Under the pieces are notes generated by a model that made no database searches, had not been told where the DNA came from, and was given only the letters and a program-made list of their open reading frames with translations. 64,000 nt of DNA, from positions 310,001 through 374,000 of the forward strand of contig NZ_JAXHCH010000002.1 in assembly GCF_042466415.1 (NCBI RefSeq), given 5' to 3'. Shown piece by piece: positions 1-8,443 of the stretch; the stretch's first letter is position 1; each line of letters begins with the position of its first letter. The DNA comes from Albirhodobacter sp042466415 (GTDB taxonomy: Bacteria; Pseudomonadota; Alphaproteobacteria; Rhodobacterales; Rhodobacteraceae). The position numbers were made by a program, and so were the translations under genes.

Positions 1-675
1 ACAAAAACCGGCCTTGGCACATCAAACCAATTCGAGGCATGTGCCTTTATTCGGTCGGGTAAGGGCGTGGAATATCCTGATATTCAGTATCACTTCTTGC
101 CGATCGCGGTGCGTTATGACGGAAAAGCAGCCGCCGAGGGGCACGGCTTCCAAGCACATGTCGGGCCGATGCGATCAAAGTCGCGTGGCTCGGTCACGCT
201 GCGCTCAAACGATCCCAAGGATAATCCGGTGATCCGATTTAACTATATGTCGCATCCCGATGACTGGGCCGAATTCCGCAAATGCATTCGCCTGACACGC
301 GAGATTTTCGCCCAGCCCGCCATGGCCGAGCACGTAAAGTTCGAAATTCAGCCCGGCGCGGCGTTGCAAACCGATGACGAGATCGACAGCTTCATCCGTG
401 CCCATGCCGAAAGCGCGTATCATCCCTGCGGAACGGCGCGGATGGGCGCGGCCTCCGATCCGATGGCGGTCGTTGATCCCGAAGGGCGGGTGATCGGCGT
501 GCAGGGCCTGCGGGTGGCGGATAGTTCGATCTTCCCGCGCATCCCCAATGGCAACCTCAACGGGCCATCGATCATGGTGGGGGAGAAGATCGCCGACCAC
601 ATCTTGGGTCGTCGGCTGCCGCCCGAAAACCTAGCGCCAAAGCTCGTTGAAAGCTGGGACTCCTCGCAACGGTAA
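1..675 (+). CDS. betA: Choline dehydrogenase, C-terminal part (GMC oxidoreductase)
   Basis: The frame is open from base 1, so the start lies outside the window; 224 codons remain. GMC-family flavoenzymes of this type oxidise choline to betaine aldehyde at the membrane. The fragment carries the C-terminal GMC signature: the HPCGTARMG block with its conserved active-site His, followed about 45 residues later by the PNGNLNGPSIM block that supplies the active-site Asn and FAD contacts. The segment matches the BetA subgroup better than generic alcohol dehydrogenases, but with the FAD-binding N-terminus missing the substrate is inferred. A betaine-type ABC transporter lies at the far end of the window, which agrees with an osmolyte role. 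No gene follows it in an obvious operon; the next start is about 100 bases downstream. Confidence 0.85.
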   Translation, partial: TKTGLGTSNQFEACAFIRSGKGVEYPDIQYHFLPIAVRYDGKAAAEGHGFQAHVGPMRSKSRGSVTLRSNDPKDNPVIRFNYMSHPDDWAEFRKCIRLTREIFAQPAMAEHVKFEIQPGAALQTDDEIDSFIRAHAESAYHPCGTARMGAASDPMAVVDPEGRVIGVQGLRVADSSIFPRIPNGNLNGPSIMVGEKIADHILGRRLPPENLAPKLVESWDSSQR

Positions 676-777
676 TCGCAGCGTGTTCTAATTTTGTTCA
701 CCTTGAGCGTGCATCGCGCTTGCCTCGCTTGCTTGCCTCCGTTACACGCGGTTTAGGCTAGGGCTTGGGGCAAATTT

Positions 778-1482
778 ATGGTGAACCACAATCTGATGTG
801 GCGCTCTATGAGAGCGTCTCTCGCAATTTGCGCAGTTGCTATGGCTGTTTTCACGCCAGAGCCTGCGCGGGCGGTGATGATTTCGGGCGTTGCGCGGGTG
901 ATTGACGGCGACACGCTTGACTTGGATGGAACCCGCGTTCGGCTTTTTGGTATCGATGCGCCCGAGCAGAACCAGACCTGTGCTGATGCTCGGGGAAAAC
1001 GGTGGGAGTGCGGTGCTTTCGCGACGCAAAGTTTGCGCGCACTCGTCCAAGGCCGAGTGAGTTGCGAGCCCGTTGAGATGGATCGCTACGGGCGCACAGT
1101 CGCGCGGTGTTTCAACGGCGCTCAGGATATCAACGCGCAAATGGTGGCGCAGGGCGCAGCCTTTGCCTACCGTAAATACTCCGATGATTACGTCATGCTT
1201 GAGGCGCGTGCGGAGCAACGCGGCGCGGGGCTGTGGTCTGGCGAGGCGGAGACGCCGGAGACGTTCCGCGCTCAAGCCCGCGCGGCAAGTCGCCGCGAGG
1301 CCGAGGAGCCGCCGCGTGCGGGATGCCGGATCAAGGGGAACATTTCCAATTCAGGCCGCATATATCACATGCCAAACCAAGCGTTCTACGCCGAGACCGC
1401 CATTAATGAAGCACGTGGCGAGCGTTGGTTTTGTTCCGCAGCAGAGGCGCGGGCGGCAGGATGGCGCGCAGCGAAACGATAG
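778..1482 (+). CDS. Secreted thermonuclease-like (SNase) protein
   Basis: Staphylococcal-nuclease-fold protein of up to 234 residues. In-frame starts exist at 778, 796 and 808; the start at 808 would give the most ordinary signal peptide (charged start, hydrophobic core, then PARA), so export is likely and the real start may be 808. The SNase core is seen in order: VIDGDTLDLDG, VRLFGIDAPEQNQTC (catalytic Arg and Glu) and DRYGRTVARC (second catalytic Arg). Many Cys residues fit an exported, disulfide-bonded enzyme. The last 50 residues form a separate small module with a GRIYHMPNQ motif and two Cys, common in alphaproteobacterial relatives; its role is unknown to me. Nuclease activity is inferred from the fold and residues. 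Confidence 0.85.
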   Translation: MVNHNLMWRSMRASLAICAVAMAVFTPEPARAVMISGVARVIDGDTLDLDGTRVRLFGIDAPEQNQTCADARGKRWECGAFATQSLRALVQGRVSCEPVEMDRYGRTVARCFNGAQDINAQMVAQGAAFAYRKYSDDYVMLEARAEQRGAGLWSGEAETPETFRAQARAASRREAEEPPRAGCRIKGNISNSGRIYHMPNQAFYAETAINEARGERWFCSAAEARAAGWRAAKR

Positions 1483-1494
1483 GCCGCCGCGCAG

Positions 1495-1510
1495 TTTGAT
1501 ACGTATCAAA
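1495..1510. promoter_or_regulatory. Perfect FNR/FnrL-type box upstream of the YdcH-like gene
   Basis: The 16-base perfect palindrome TTTGATACGTATCAAA contains TTGAT-N4-ATCAA (1496-1509), the textbook FNR/FnrL consensus. Its centre is about 61 bases before the ATG at 1564. Flanking GCCGCGC (1486-1492) and GCGCGGC (1511-1517) extend the dyad, with two extra bases on the left, so the element could also fold as a hairpin after the nuclease gene. FNR-type proteins act under oxygen limitation; which one acts here is inference. Confidence 0.6.
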
Positions 1511-1563
1511 GCGCGGCCGCGAGTCCTCGGCTAACCTCTCCCCATAACCAAGGGAGATACGAG

Positions 1564-1812
1564 ATGTCGAACACACCTCATGAATTGCACGAAGAATTCC
1601 CCGATCAGGCAGAAGCCATCCACGCGCTGAAGGAGCTTGATGCTCATTTCGCGCGGCTTGCCGCCGAGTATCATGAAATCAACCGTGCCGTGCACCGGGC
1701 CGAAACCAATATCGAGCCCATCGACCAATTTGCCGAGACCGAGCTGCGTAAAACCCGTGCGGCGTTGAAGGATCAGCTCGCGAAGATCCTTCACGAAGCT
1801 TCGGACGCATGA
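1564..1812 (+). CDS. YdcH/DUF465-family small protein
   Basis: 82-residue, highly charged, mostly helical protein. It has the family layout: a short N-terminal helix (HELHEEFPDQAEAIHALKE), a central HFARLAAEYHEINRAVHRAE segment and a C-terminal KDQLAKIL helix. The family is widespread and small; no biochemical role is firmly known. A good ribosome site (AGGGAGA) sits 5 bases before the ATG. The FNR-type palindrome just upstream suggests that it is switched by oxygen, which would be an unusual clue to function. Length and pattern match the family well. Confidence 0.75.
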   Translation: MSNTPHELHEEFPDQAEAIHALKELDAHFARLAAEYHEINRAVHRAETNIEPIDQFAETELRKTRAALKDQLAKILHEASDA

Positions 1813-1842
1813 GGCGCGAAAAATGCACGCATAAATAACGAT

Positions 1843-3237
1843 TTAGGCGATATTATAGGGCTGGATCCCGCGGTGGTCGGGGTCCAGCGTCAGGCGGTGC
1901 TCCAAGGGCGGAACCGACCTTTGGTGACAGTCTTTGCGCTCACAAATCCGGCATGAAATCCCGATGGGTTGATAGGCGCGCGGATTTCCCAATTCCAGAT
2001 CATCCGCATAAACCAGCCCGCGCGCATGGCTGATTTCGCATCCCAACCCAATCGCGTAGCGGCGCGTGGGGGCGGCGAATGAGCCGCCGGTTTTCGATAC
2101 GTCGCGCGCAAGGCAAAGGTAACGAACCCCGTCGGGTGTCTCGGCCAATTGCCGGATGAACCGTCCGGGTGTCTCGAAGGCTTGATGCACATTCCACAAG
2201 GGGCAGGCCCCGCCAAAACGCGCAAACTGCAGGCGTGTCGCGGAATGTCGCTTGGTGATCGTGCCTGCTTGATCGACGCGCACGAAGAAAAACGGGATGC
2301 CTTTCGCGCCTACGCGCTGCAAGGTCGAAAGGCGGTGCGCCACCTGCTCGTATGACGCGCCGAACATATCCGAGAGCCGTTCAAGATCGTGACGTGTCTC
2401 TTGCGCCGCCGCGAGAAAGACGCGGTAGGGCATTAAGGCAGCCCCGGCGAAGTAATTCGCGAGCCCGATTTTCGCAATTCCGCGCGCCGTTTCAGATTGG
2501 AAACGCGCAAGGTCGAGCGTTGCCTCCAAAAGCTCGTTTTGTGTGATAAGTGCAACTTGATGCAGCAGTTGGAATGCCTGCGTGGCGTGGTTTTCGCGCG
2601 CAGATAGGGTGATAATGTTCCCGTCGCGTTGCCGCAAAAAGTTCGAATTCTCGAATTTCACTTCGAATTTTCGTTTTGAAAGCGTCTCAATCGCGTATTC
2701 GATCGGCGGGCGTCGGACTCCGTCTTGCATCGCGAAACGCTCCGCGGCGCGGTCGACGGCGTCAATGTAATTGTCGCAATAGTGAAAGAAGTCGCGCACC
2801 TCCTCCCAAGGGCTATTGGCGTTGAACGTCTCGTCGCGGCCCAAGGCATCATCCAGTGAGGCGAGCCGCTCATGCGTTTGCCGATAGGCGCGGTGCAGCT
2901 CTAAAAAAGCACGGGCGAGGGCAGGCGCGTTCGACGCCGCGAGCCGCATGTCAGCCAAGGGAGGCGCGGTATCTGCGAAGACCGGATCCGCCAAGGCTTC
3001 GCGCATATCTGAAACGAGCCGCTCTGAATCGCCGGTTGAGAGCTCGGTGACATCGAGCCCAAACTCCCCCGCAAGCGCGAGCACGACTTGAGTGGAGACG
3101 GGGCGGTGATTATTCTCCATCTGGTTAAGATAGGGCAGGGAAATACCCAAACGCTCGGCGAAAAGCTTTTGGGTCATCCCAAATTGCGCGCGCGTTTCGC
3201 GGAGTTTTACGCCAGCGTATAGTTTTTGTGTGCTCAT
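1843..3237 (-). CDS. pccR: PccR-type short-chain fatty acyl-CoA regulator (ScfR family)
   Basis: 464 residues. The N-terminus is an XRE-type helix-turn-helix (about residues 10-65: GMTQKLFAERLGISLPYLNQMENN). A long middle region follows, typical of the RamB/ScfR group, and then a C-terminal domain with a Cys cluster (CRICERKDCHQRS). In Rhodobacter sphaeroides PccR controls pccB in response to propionyl-CoA and recognises TTTGCAAA-type motifs; here pccB starts 2 kb away and such motifs occur before pccR, pccB and pccA. Two perfect TTTGCAAA octamers lie 36-65 bases upstream of this gene, suggesting autoregulation. It is transcribed away from the lipid kinase gene. Assignment rests on domain pattern plus context. 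Confidence 0.85.
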   Translation of the reverse strand: MSTQKLYAGVKLRETRAQFGMTQKLFAERLGISLPYLNQMENNHRPVSTQVVLALAGEFGLDVTELSTGDSERLVSDMREALADPVFADTAPPLADMRLAASNAPALARAFLELHRAYRQTHERLASLDDALGRDETFNANSPWEEVRDFFHYCDNYIDAVDRAAERFAMQDGVRRPPIEYAIETLSKRKFEVKFENSNFLRQRDGNIITLSARENHATQAFQLLHQVALITQNELLEATLDLARFQSETARGIAKIGLANYFAGAALMPYRVFLAAAQETRHDLERLSDMFGASYEQVAHRLSTLQRVGAKGIPFFFVRVDQAGTITKRHSATRLQFARFGGACPLWNVHQAFETPGRFIRQLAETPDGVRYLCLARDVSKTGGSFAAPTRRYAIGLGCEISHARGLVYADDLELGNPRAYQPIGISCRICERKDCHQRSVPPLEHRLTLDPDHRGIQPYNIA

Positions 3238-3272
3238 CTCATCCGCCGAGTTACGAGGTGATCATAGGCAAG

Positions 3273-3302
3273 TTTGCAAATATCACCCGATGCTTTTGCA
3301 AA
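3273..3302. promoter_or_regulatory. Putative PccR operator upstream of pccR
   Basis: Two perfect TTTGCAAA octamers at 3273-3280 and 3295-3302, 22 bases apart (about two helical turns), lie in the divergent region between pccR and the lipid kinase gene. Each is a self-complementary octamer. The published R. sphaeroides operator for PccR is built from the same octamer, there with a 4-base spacer. Binding here is inference. Confidence 0.55.
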
Positions 3303-3428
3303 TGATAGAAGTGCAGGCTCGGATCTGGCAAGGGAAATTAAAGTGACGCTGTTGGGAAACCCAAACCGATATCGCGCGTTTACCTTTTGCTGCGAGCTCG
3401 TCGCAGTGCTTCGGCAAAAGGCGTGCTC

Positions 3429-4394
3429 ATGAAAAATGTCATTGATGTTGCAGGCGAGGGCGAGGGTGCGTGGCGTGCGCCGCTCAACGATGATGCGCGT
3501 ATTGCGGTCATCGTTAACCAACGATCTGGCACGAATGCCCGCGACAGGGAGGCACTTGGCCGCGGGATTGAGGGGCTTGGCGCGCACCGCGTCCGGCGCT
3601 TTGAGTTTAAAAAGGGGGACGATATCTCCTCCGTCGTAAAGGCCGCCGTGGCGGACGGGGCGCAGGCCGTAGTTGCAGCGGGGGGGGATGGCACGGCGAT
3701 GGCGGTGGCCGGCGGCGTGATGGGCACGGGGTGCGCGTTTTCGCATCTGCCGCTCGGGACGTTCAACTATTTTGCGCGGGGCGTTGGCTTGCCGGAGGAC
3801 CCATTTACCGCGGCGCGCGAGATCGCGCGAGGAGTCGCCCGGCCCATTCATGTCGGGACGGTGAATGGGAAAGTGTTCCTCAACAATGCAAGTATCGGAA
3901 TCTACCCGCAAATTTTGCGAGAGCGAGAAACAATCTACGCGCGGTTCGGGCGGCGCCGGATCATGGCGCATTGGTCCGTTGCGCGGACATTCTGGAAATT
4001 TCAGCGCCCGATGCATCTTGATGTGGTTGCGGATGGGCGCGCATTCTCATGCCGGTCTCCATTACTTTTTGTGTTCCGCTCCGCGTATCAGCTCAAAACT
4101 TTCGGTCTGGCGGGGGCGCGAAGTATTTCTGACGATCAGTTTGCCGTTCTGATCGGGCGTGGCGAGACCCGTCTTGATCTCTTTCGGACAGCATTGCGAT
4201 TGGTGACCCGCACTGCGCAACTGGGGCGCGATTATGATTTTCTCGCAGCGCATGAAATCGTTGTCACCCCGCGACGCAAGCGACTTCTTCTTGCCTTTGA
4301 TGGTGAGCGCGACAAAGCGGCGGCGCCGTTAACATTCAAGATGAGCGCTGAGCCGCTCTATGTGATTATGCCGCGACAGGGAGGTGAAACGTGA
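3429..4394 (+). CDS. Diacylglycerol/lipid kinase family protein (YegS/BmrU-like)
   Basis: About 321 residues from the ATG at 3429; the frame is open further upstream, but family alignment favours this start. It shows the DAGK catalytic-domain landmarks: IVNQRSGTN near residue 27, the nucleotide loop GGDGTAMAVAGGVMGTG and PLGTFNYFARGVGLP. These enzymes phosphorylate lipid hydroxyls (diacylglycerol, sphingosine-like or phosphatidylglycerol) at the inner membrane; the substrate cannot be told. Its stop overlaps the GTG start of the downstream phosphoesterase (GTGA), so the two are translationally coupled. It runs divergently from pccR. Confidence 0.85.
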   Translation: MKNVIDVAGEGEGAWRAPLNDDARIAVIVNQRSGTNARDREALGRGIEGLGAHRVRRFEFKKGDDISSVVKAAVADGAQAVVAAGGDGTAMAVAGGVMGTGCAFSHLPLGTFNYFARGVGLPEDPFTAAREIARGVARPIHVGTVNGKVFLNNASIGIYPQILRERETIYARFGRRRIMAHWSVARTFWKFQRPMHLDVVADGRAFSCRSPLLFVFRSAYQLKTFGLAGARSISDDQFAVLIGRGETRLDLFRTALRLVTRTAQLGRDYDFLAAHEIVVTPRRKRLLLAFDGERDKAAAPLTFKMSAEPLYVIMPRQGGET

Positions 4395-5191
4395 GGCGGA
4401 TTATCCATCTTTCCGATTTGCACTTCGGGCGGGTCAATCCTGATCTGAAGGCCCCGCTTTTGAGAAAGATCGAGGCGCTCAAACCCGATCTGGTCGTGAT
4501 TTCGGGCGATCTGACGCAACGCGCGCGCCCGAACCAGTTTCGTGAGGCGGCAGCGTTTATCGCGCAGATCGGCCCGCCGGTCCTGTGCGTTCCGGGTAAC
4601 CACGACACCCCGCTCTACAATCTGTTTCAACGCTTCTTTGCGCCGTTTTCGCGGTACAAGCGCTATATTTCCGAGGATCTGGAGCCGGTCTATGCAGATC
4701 CCGAGGTGACTGTCGTCGGGCTGAACACTGTGAACCCCCGCGCGTTGCAGCGCGGGAAGTTTGGAAAGCACGCACGGGCGCGCGTCTGCCTGGCGCTTGG
4801 CGAGGATGCGGGGCAGATGCGGATCGTCGCTTTGCACCATCCGCCCGAGCAGGCAGAGGGTGCCGATAAACGATTGATGAAGGGCGCGCGCAAAGCCTTG
4901 CACGTGCTGTCGGCATGTGGCGCGGATGTGGTCTTGTCGGGGCATCTTCACCAAGCCGCCACCGCCCCGTTCCGCGCCGCGCCTGATCTTTTGTTCGTTC
5001 AGGCAGGCACGGGCCTATCGACGCGCGTGCGCGAGCAAGGCGATAATACCTTCAACCAGCTTGATATAACGCGCGACGCGCTGCGCGTCGTGACATGGTC
5101 CGCGCAGGGCGCCATTGACGGCGTCTTTATCGAGCGCGACACAAGTGAGTGGCGCCGCGATGCAGGGCTGTGGCGGAGGGCAGAGGCGTAA
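4391..5191 (+). CDS. Metallophosphoesterase (calcineurin-like)
   Basis: 266 residues, GTG start overlapping the preceding stop. All blocks of the dinuclear metallophosphoesterase fold are present: SDLHFG near the N-terminus, SGDLTQRARPNQF, PGNHDTPLY, ALHHPPE and SGHLHQA. It resembles CpdA-like cyclic-nucleotide and lipid phosphoesterases. Coupling to a lipid kinase suggests a shared phospholipid or lipid-phosphate substrate, which is inference. The gene ends about 120 bases before pccB, and the PccR-type motifs lie in that gap. Confidence 0.88.
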   Translation: MRRIIHLSDLHFGRVNPDLKAPLLRKIEALKPDLVVISGDLTQRARPNQFREAAAFIAQIGPPVLCVPGNHDTPLYNLFQRFFAPFSRYKRYISEDLEPVYADPEVTVVGLNTVNPRALQRGKFGKHARARVCLALGEDAGQMRIVALHHPPEQAEGADKRLMKGARKALHVLSACGADVVLSGHLHQAATAPFRAAPDLLFVQAGTGLSTRVREQGDNTFNQLDITRDALRVVTWSAQGAIDGVFIERDTSEWRRDAGLWRRAEA

Positions 5192-5192
5192 A

Positions 5193-5252
5193 TTAGCAAG
5201 TTTGCAATTTGCAATCGAGTTGCTGCCAATTATTTGCAAAATTGCTCAAATC
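5193..5252. promoter_or_regulatory. Cluster of TTTGCAA motifs upstream of pccB
   Basis: TTTGCAAT begins at 5201, a second overlapping TTGCAA lies at 5209-5214, and a perfect TTTGCAAA lies at 5233-5240 followed four bases later by a weak CTCAAATC half. This sits 60-120 bases before the pccB ATG. It fits a PccR operator by analogy with R. sphaeroides, though the second half-sites are imperfect. Confidence 0.5.
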
Positions 5253-5312
5253 CATTTGGTGTCAATCGAATTCCCCTGTTAGGGTGGTAGAAATCTGCTC
5301 TCGGAGGTCGCC

Positions 5313-6845
5313 ATGAAAGATATTCTCGAACAGTTGGAAAACCGTCGTGCCGCCGCGCGTCAAGGGGGCGGTCAGCGCCGGATTGATGCGCAGCATGCGA
5401 AGGGCAAGCTGACCGCGCGCGAGCGCGTCGAACTCTTGCTTGATGAGGGTTCGTTCGAAGAATTCGATATGTTCAAGGCGCATCGCTGCACCGATTTCGG
5501 GATGGAAGCAGATCGTCCCGCAGGGGACGGCGTCATCACCGGTTGGGGGACAGTGAACGGGCGGATGGTTTACGTCTTTTCGCAAGATTTCACGGTGTTT
5601 GGCGGGTCCTTGTCAGAGACACATGCCGAAAAAATTTGCAAAATCATGGATATGGCGATGCAAAACGGCGCGCCGGTTATTGGCATGAACGATTCTGGCG
5701 GCGCGCGAATTCAGGAGGGTGTGGCCTCGCTCGCGGGGTATGCGGAGGTGTTTCAGCGCAATATTATGGCGTCCGGGGTTGTCCCGCAGATCTCCTTGAT
5801 CATGGGGCCATGCGCGGGCGGCGCGGTCTATTCGCCAGCGATGACGGATTTCATCTTCATGGTTAAAGACAGCTCCTATATGTTCGTTACCGGCCCTGAC
5901 GTGGTGAAAACGGTCACGAATGAGGTTGTCACCGCAGAGCAATTGGGCGGCGCGTCAACGCACACCAAGAAGTCCTCCGTCGCGGATGGCGCATATGAAA
6001 ATGATGTCGAAGCGATTGCCGAGACGCGGCGGCTGATCGATTTTCTTCCCCTCTCGAACCGTGAAAAAGCACCCGTGCGCCCGTTCTTCGACGATGTTGC
6101 GCGGGTCGAGGAAAGCCTTGATACGCTGATCCCGGATAATCCGAATGCGCCTTATGATATGAAGGAGCTGATTGTTAAACTGGCCGATGAGGGCGATTTC
6201 TTCGAGATCCAGAAAGAGTTCGCGGGCAATATCCTGACCGGGTTTGTGCGCCTTGAGGGGCAAACGGTAGGGGTCGTGGCGAACCAGCCGATGGTGCTGG
6301 CGGGCTGCCTTGATATCGATTCATCGCGTAAAGCGGCGCGGTTCGTGCGGTTCTGCGATGCCTTTGAAATTCCGATCCTGACCTTGGTCGATGTGCCAGG
6401 GTTCTTGCCGGGCACGAGCCAGGAATACGGCGGCGTGATCAAGCATGGCGCGAAACTGCTGTTTGCGTACGGCGAGGCCACGGTGCCGAAGGTCACGGTT
6501 ATCACACGTAAGGCTTACGGCGGCGCGTATGATGTTATGGCGTCCAAGCATCTTCGCGGCGATTTTAACTACGCATGGCCCACAGCGGAGATTGCGGTGA
6601 TGGGGGCGAAGGGGGCGGTCGAGATTCTGTACCGGTCCGAGCTGGGCGATAGCGATAAAATCGCCGCCCGCACGAAGGATTACGAGACGCGCTTTGCCAA
6701 TCCGTTTGTGGCCGCCGAAAAGGGCTTCATTGACGAAGTGATCCAGCCGCGCTCCACCCGCCGTCGCGTTGCGCGGGCTTTCGCCAGCCTGCGTTCAAAG
6801 AAACTGTCCAATCCGTGGAAAAAACACGATAACATCCCCCTGTAA
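5313..6845 (+). CDS. pccB: Propionyl-CoA carboxylase beta subunit (carboxyltransferase)
   Basis: 510 residues, full length for the family. PccB transfers the carboxyl group from biotin on PccA to propionyl-CoA, giving (S)-methylmalonyl-CoA. Seen: the N-terminal KLTARERVELLLDEGSFEE block, the first crotonase-like half with GMNDSGGARIQEG and GPCAGGAVYSPAMTDF, and the second half with VDVPGFLPGTSQEYGG and KAYGGAYDVM, the standard carboxyltransferase oxyanion-hole regions. The aspartate in DVPGFLPG favours propionyl- over acetyl-CoA carboxylases in this family. A strong ribosome site (CGGAGGT) precedes the ATG. It leads a run of plus-strand genes to 8443 and pairs with pccA 2.4 kb downstream. Confidence 0.96.
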   Translation: MKDILEQLENRRAAARQGGGQRRIDAQHAKGKLTARERVELLLDEGSFEEFDMFKAHRCTDFGMEADRPAGDGVITGWGTVNGRMVYVFSQDFTVFGGSLSETHAEKICKIMDMAMQNGAPVIGMNDSGGARIQEGVASLAGYAEVFQRNIMASGVVPQISLIMGPCAGGAVYSPAMTDFIFMVKDSSYMFVTGPDVVKTVTNEVVTAEQLGGASTHTKKSSVADGAYENDVEAIAETRRLIDFLPLSNREKAPVRPFFDDVARVEESLDTLIPDNPNAPYDMKELIVKLADEGDFFEIQKEFAGNILTGFVRLEGQTVGVVANQPMVLAGCLDIDSSRKAARFVRFCDAFEIPILTLVDVPGFLPGTSQEYGGVIKHGAKLLFAYGEATVPKVTVITRKAYGGAYDVMASKHLRGDFNYAWPTAEIAVMGAKGAVEILYRSELGDSDKIAARTKDYETRFANPFVAAEKGFIDEVIQPRSTRRRVARAFASLRSKKLSNPWKKHDNIPL

Positions 6846-6868
6846 GGATTAATTTAGGGGCGCGATTT

Positions 6869-7630
6869 ATGCAGTTGAAAATCGACATTGGCGAGGCGGC
6901 CGAGGCGGAACAGGTTAAGGCGCTGTCTCTCGGCGTGTTTGACCGTTCGGATTTGGCGAACCTGATCTTGCAGCGCTCGGAAGTGCTGTATGATCTGCCC
7001 CGTCAGGGGGCGGTGATCCGTGCTTGGAACTCGGGCGATAGCAGCTTGATCGAGGCGCAGGTGGATCGTCTGGGCGAGGAGATCGCGCGGCGGGCGGCGG
7101 GCGTCATCCATGCAGAATACATTAGCCTGCGGGAGACCCTACAAGAGCTCAATCCGCGTCATCTGGCCGATATCGGATGCGGCTACGGGTTCTTTTCGCT
7201 CTTTGCGGCGCAAGAGTTCGGATGCGATGTGACGCTGATTGATCTCGAAACCAATGATCAACGCCACTTCGGGTTCGAGGATGAGGCGGCGGCGTATTCC
7301 TCGCTGTCGGTGGCAAAAAAGCTGTTTGTCGACAATGGTGTGGCCGAGGCTAGGCTTGCCTGCGTTAATCCATCGCAAACGGATGTCCTGACGCTGAAAC
7401 GTCCGGATCTCGCGATTTCGTTTCTTTCCTGCGGGTTCCACTATCCGGTTGATAGCTATGTCGAATTCTTTGAGAAAACCGTGACGGATGACGGCGCGGT
7501 GCTGCTCGACTTGCGCGAAAGCAACGCGCTGGGCCAGTTGATGAAGCTCACGCCGATGGGGCGGATCGAGGATCTGGACGCGCCACCCAAAGTGTTGCGG
7601 ATTTTGTTGCGCAAGGGAGGGGCGGCATGA
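6869..7630 (+). CDS. SAM-dependent methyltransferase-like protein in the pcc cluster
   Basis: 253 residues. The N-terminal 85 residues are charged and helical and I do not recognise them. From about residue 95 the protein has a Rossmann methyltransferase pattern: LADIGCGYGFFSLFAA (SAM loop), DVTLIDLE (acidic end of strand 2), then PDLAISFLSCGFHYPVDSY and DDGAVLLDLRES. This points to a class I SAM methyltransferase or a degenerate relative; the substrate is unknown. It lies 23 bases after pccB and its stop overlaps the ATG of the next gene (ATGA), so it is probably in the pccB transcript. Confidence 0.6.
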   Translation: MQLKIDIGEAAEAEQVKALSLGVFDRSDLANLILQRSEVLYDLPRQGAVIRAWNSGDSSLIEAQVDRLGEEIARRAAGVIHAEYISLRETLQELNPRHLADIGCGYGFFSLFAAQEFGCDVTLIDLETNDQRHFGFEDEAAAYSSLSVAKKLFVDNGVAEARLACVNPSQTDVLTLKRPDLAISFLSCGFHYPVDSYVEFFEKTVTDDGAVLLDLRESNALGQLMKLTPMGRIEDLDAPPKVLRILLRKGGAA

Positions 7631-8052
7631 GTAACGTGATGTTCGCGGCGGCCCCTGTGGCCTTCGCGCAGGCGATGATGGTGTTTCATCCCGATCCGGC
7701 CGAGGCGGGGCAAGAGATCGAAGTGCCCTCGGGCCAGCGGGTGACGTGGGTGGATGCGATCCATGATGCGCAGGGCAGCGAAGGCAACGCGATGCGCTTT
7801 CGGTTCCTCGCGCCCTCCATTTCGGGGCGAAAGCCTATCGACAGTGAGGCCGCTTTGGCCGATATCGCGTGGTTGTGCGAGAACTTTGCTCTCGCGCGTA
7901 TACCCAATATCGGCCCTCAGGTGAATCAGATCGTGGTTTCGCTGATGGATCAAGAAATCCCCTTCGGTGAGGCCGATGACACCGTCACCCAATATTTCGA
8001 TGCCTTCAACATCACGAACGGCACCTGTGAACTGGAACTTTTCTATGATTAA
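7627..8052 (+). CDS. Conserved hypothetical protein, 141 residues (possibly DUF6497-like)
   Basis: Start overlaps the preceding stop (ATGA). The N-terminus is mildly hydrophobic (MFAAAPVAFAQAMMVF) but lacks a clean signal peptide. A central segment reads WVDAIHDAQGSEGNAMRFRFLAP and the end is acidic (CELELFYD). It resembles a small uncharacterised alphaproteobacterial family, but I cannot assign a function. It is sandwiched between the methyltransferase-like gene and another unknown, with overlapping or touching ends, so the three form one translational unit behind pccB. Confidence 0.6.
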   Translation: MSNVMFAAAPVAFAQAMMVFHPDPAEAGQEIEVPSGQRVTWVDAIHDAQGSEGNAMRFRFLAPSISGRKPIDSEAALADIAWLCENFALARIPNIGPQVNQIVVSLMDQEIPFGEADDTVTQYFDAFNITNGTCELELFYD

Positions 8053-8443
8053 ACATCGCGGCTTCCCGGGGCGTCTGCCCTCCACCGATTTCCAATTCGT
8101 CATCCGTCGCGCCAATAAAAAAGGCGCCACAAAGATCATCAAACGCGAACGGTATAAGGATCGTGCGCCCGCGGACCGTCGCGCGGATGCGGGGTTTATG
8201 GCCGCGCTTTGGAATCATTTCGGCGAGGAGCCGTTTGAGCGTGGCAATCTCGATGCGGCGCGCATCTCTTGGCTGTTCGGGCGGGAGGTCGTCCCGGCTG
8301 AAGACCCGTTCGATCCGTGTGATTACGAGGCCTTGCTGCGGATCGACGTGGCAAAAGCCGAAATCGCCTTCCCCGAGGTCTTCGCCAAAGATGCCGAGCA
8401 GATCGAATGGGAAGATGAAGATGATGCGTGGGAGGACGACTGA
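8045..8443 (+). CDS. Conserved hypothetical protein in the pcc cluster
   Basis: 132 residues from the ATG at 8045, which overlaps the end of the previous gene; an upstream ATG at 7967 would give 158 residues but lies deep inside that gene. The N-terminus is basic (GFPGRLPSTDFQFVIRRANKKGATKIIKRERYKDR) and the C-terminus is very acidic (EDEDDAWEDD), a soluble charge-polarised protein. No known motif is recognised. Tight linkage to pccB makes a role in carboxylase assembly or regulation possible, but nothing in the sequence shows this. Confidence 0.55.
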   Translation: MIKHRGFPGRLPSTDFQFVIRRANKKGATKIIKRERYKDRAPADRRADAGFMAALWNHFGEEPFERGNLDAARISWLFGREVVPAEDPFDPCDYEALLRIDVAKAEIAFPEVFAKDAEQIEWEDEDDAWEDD

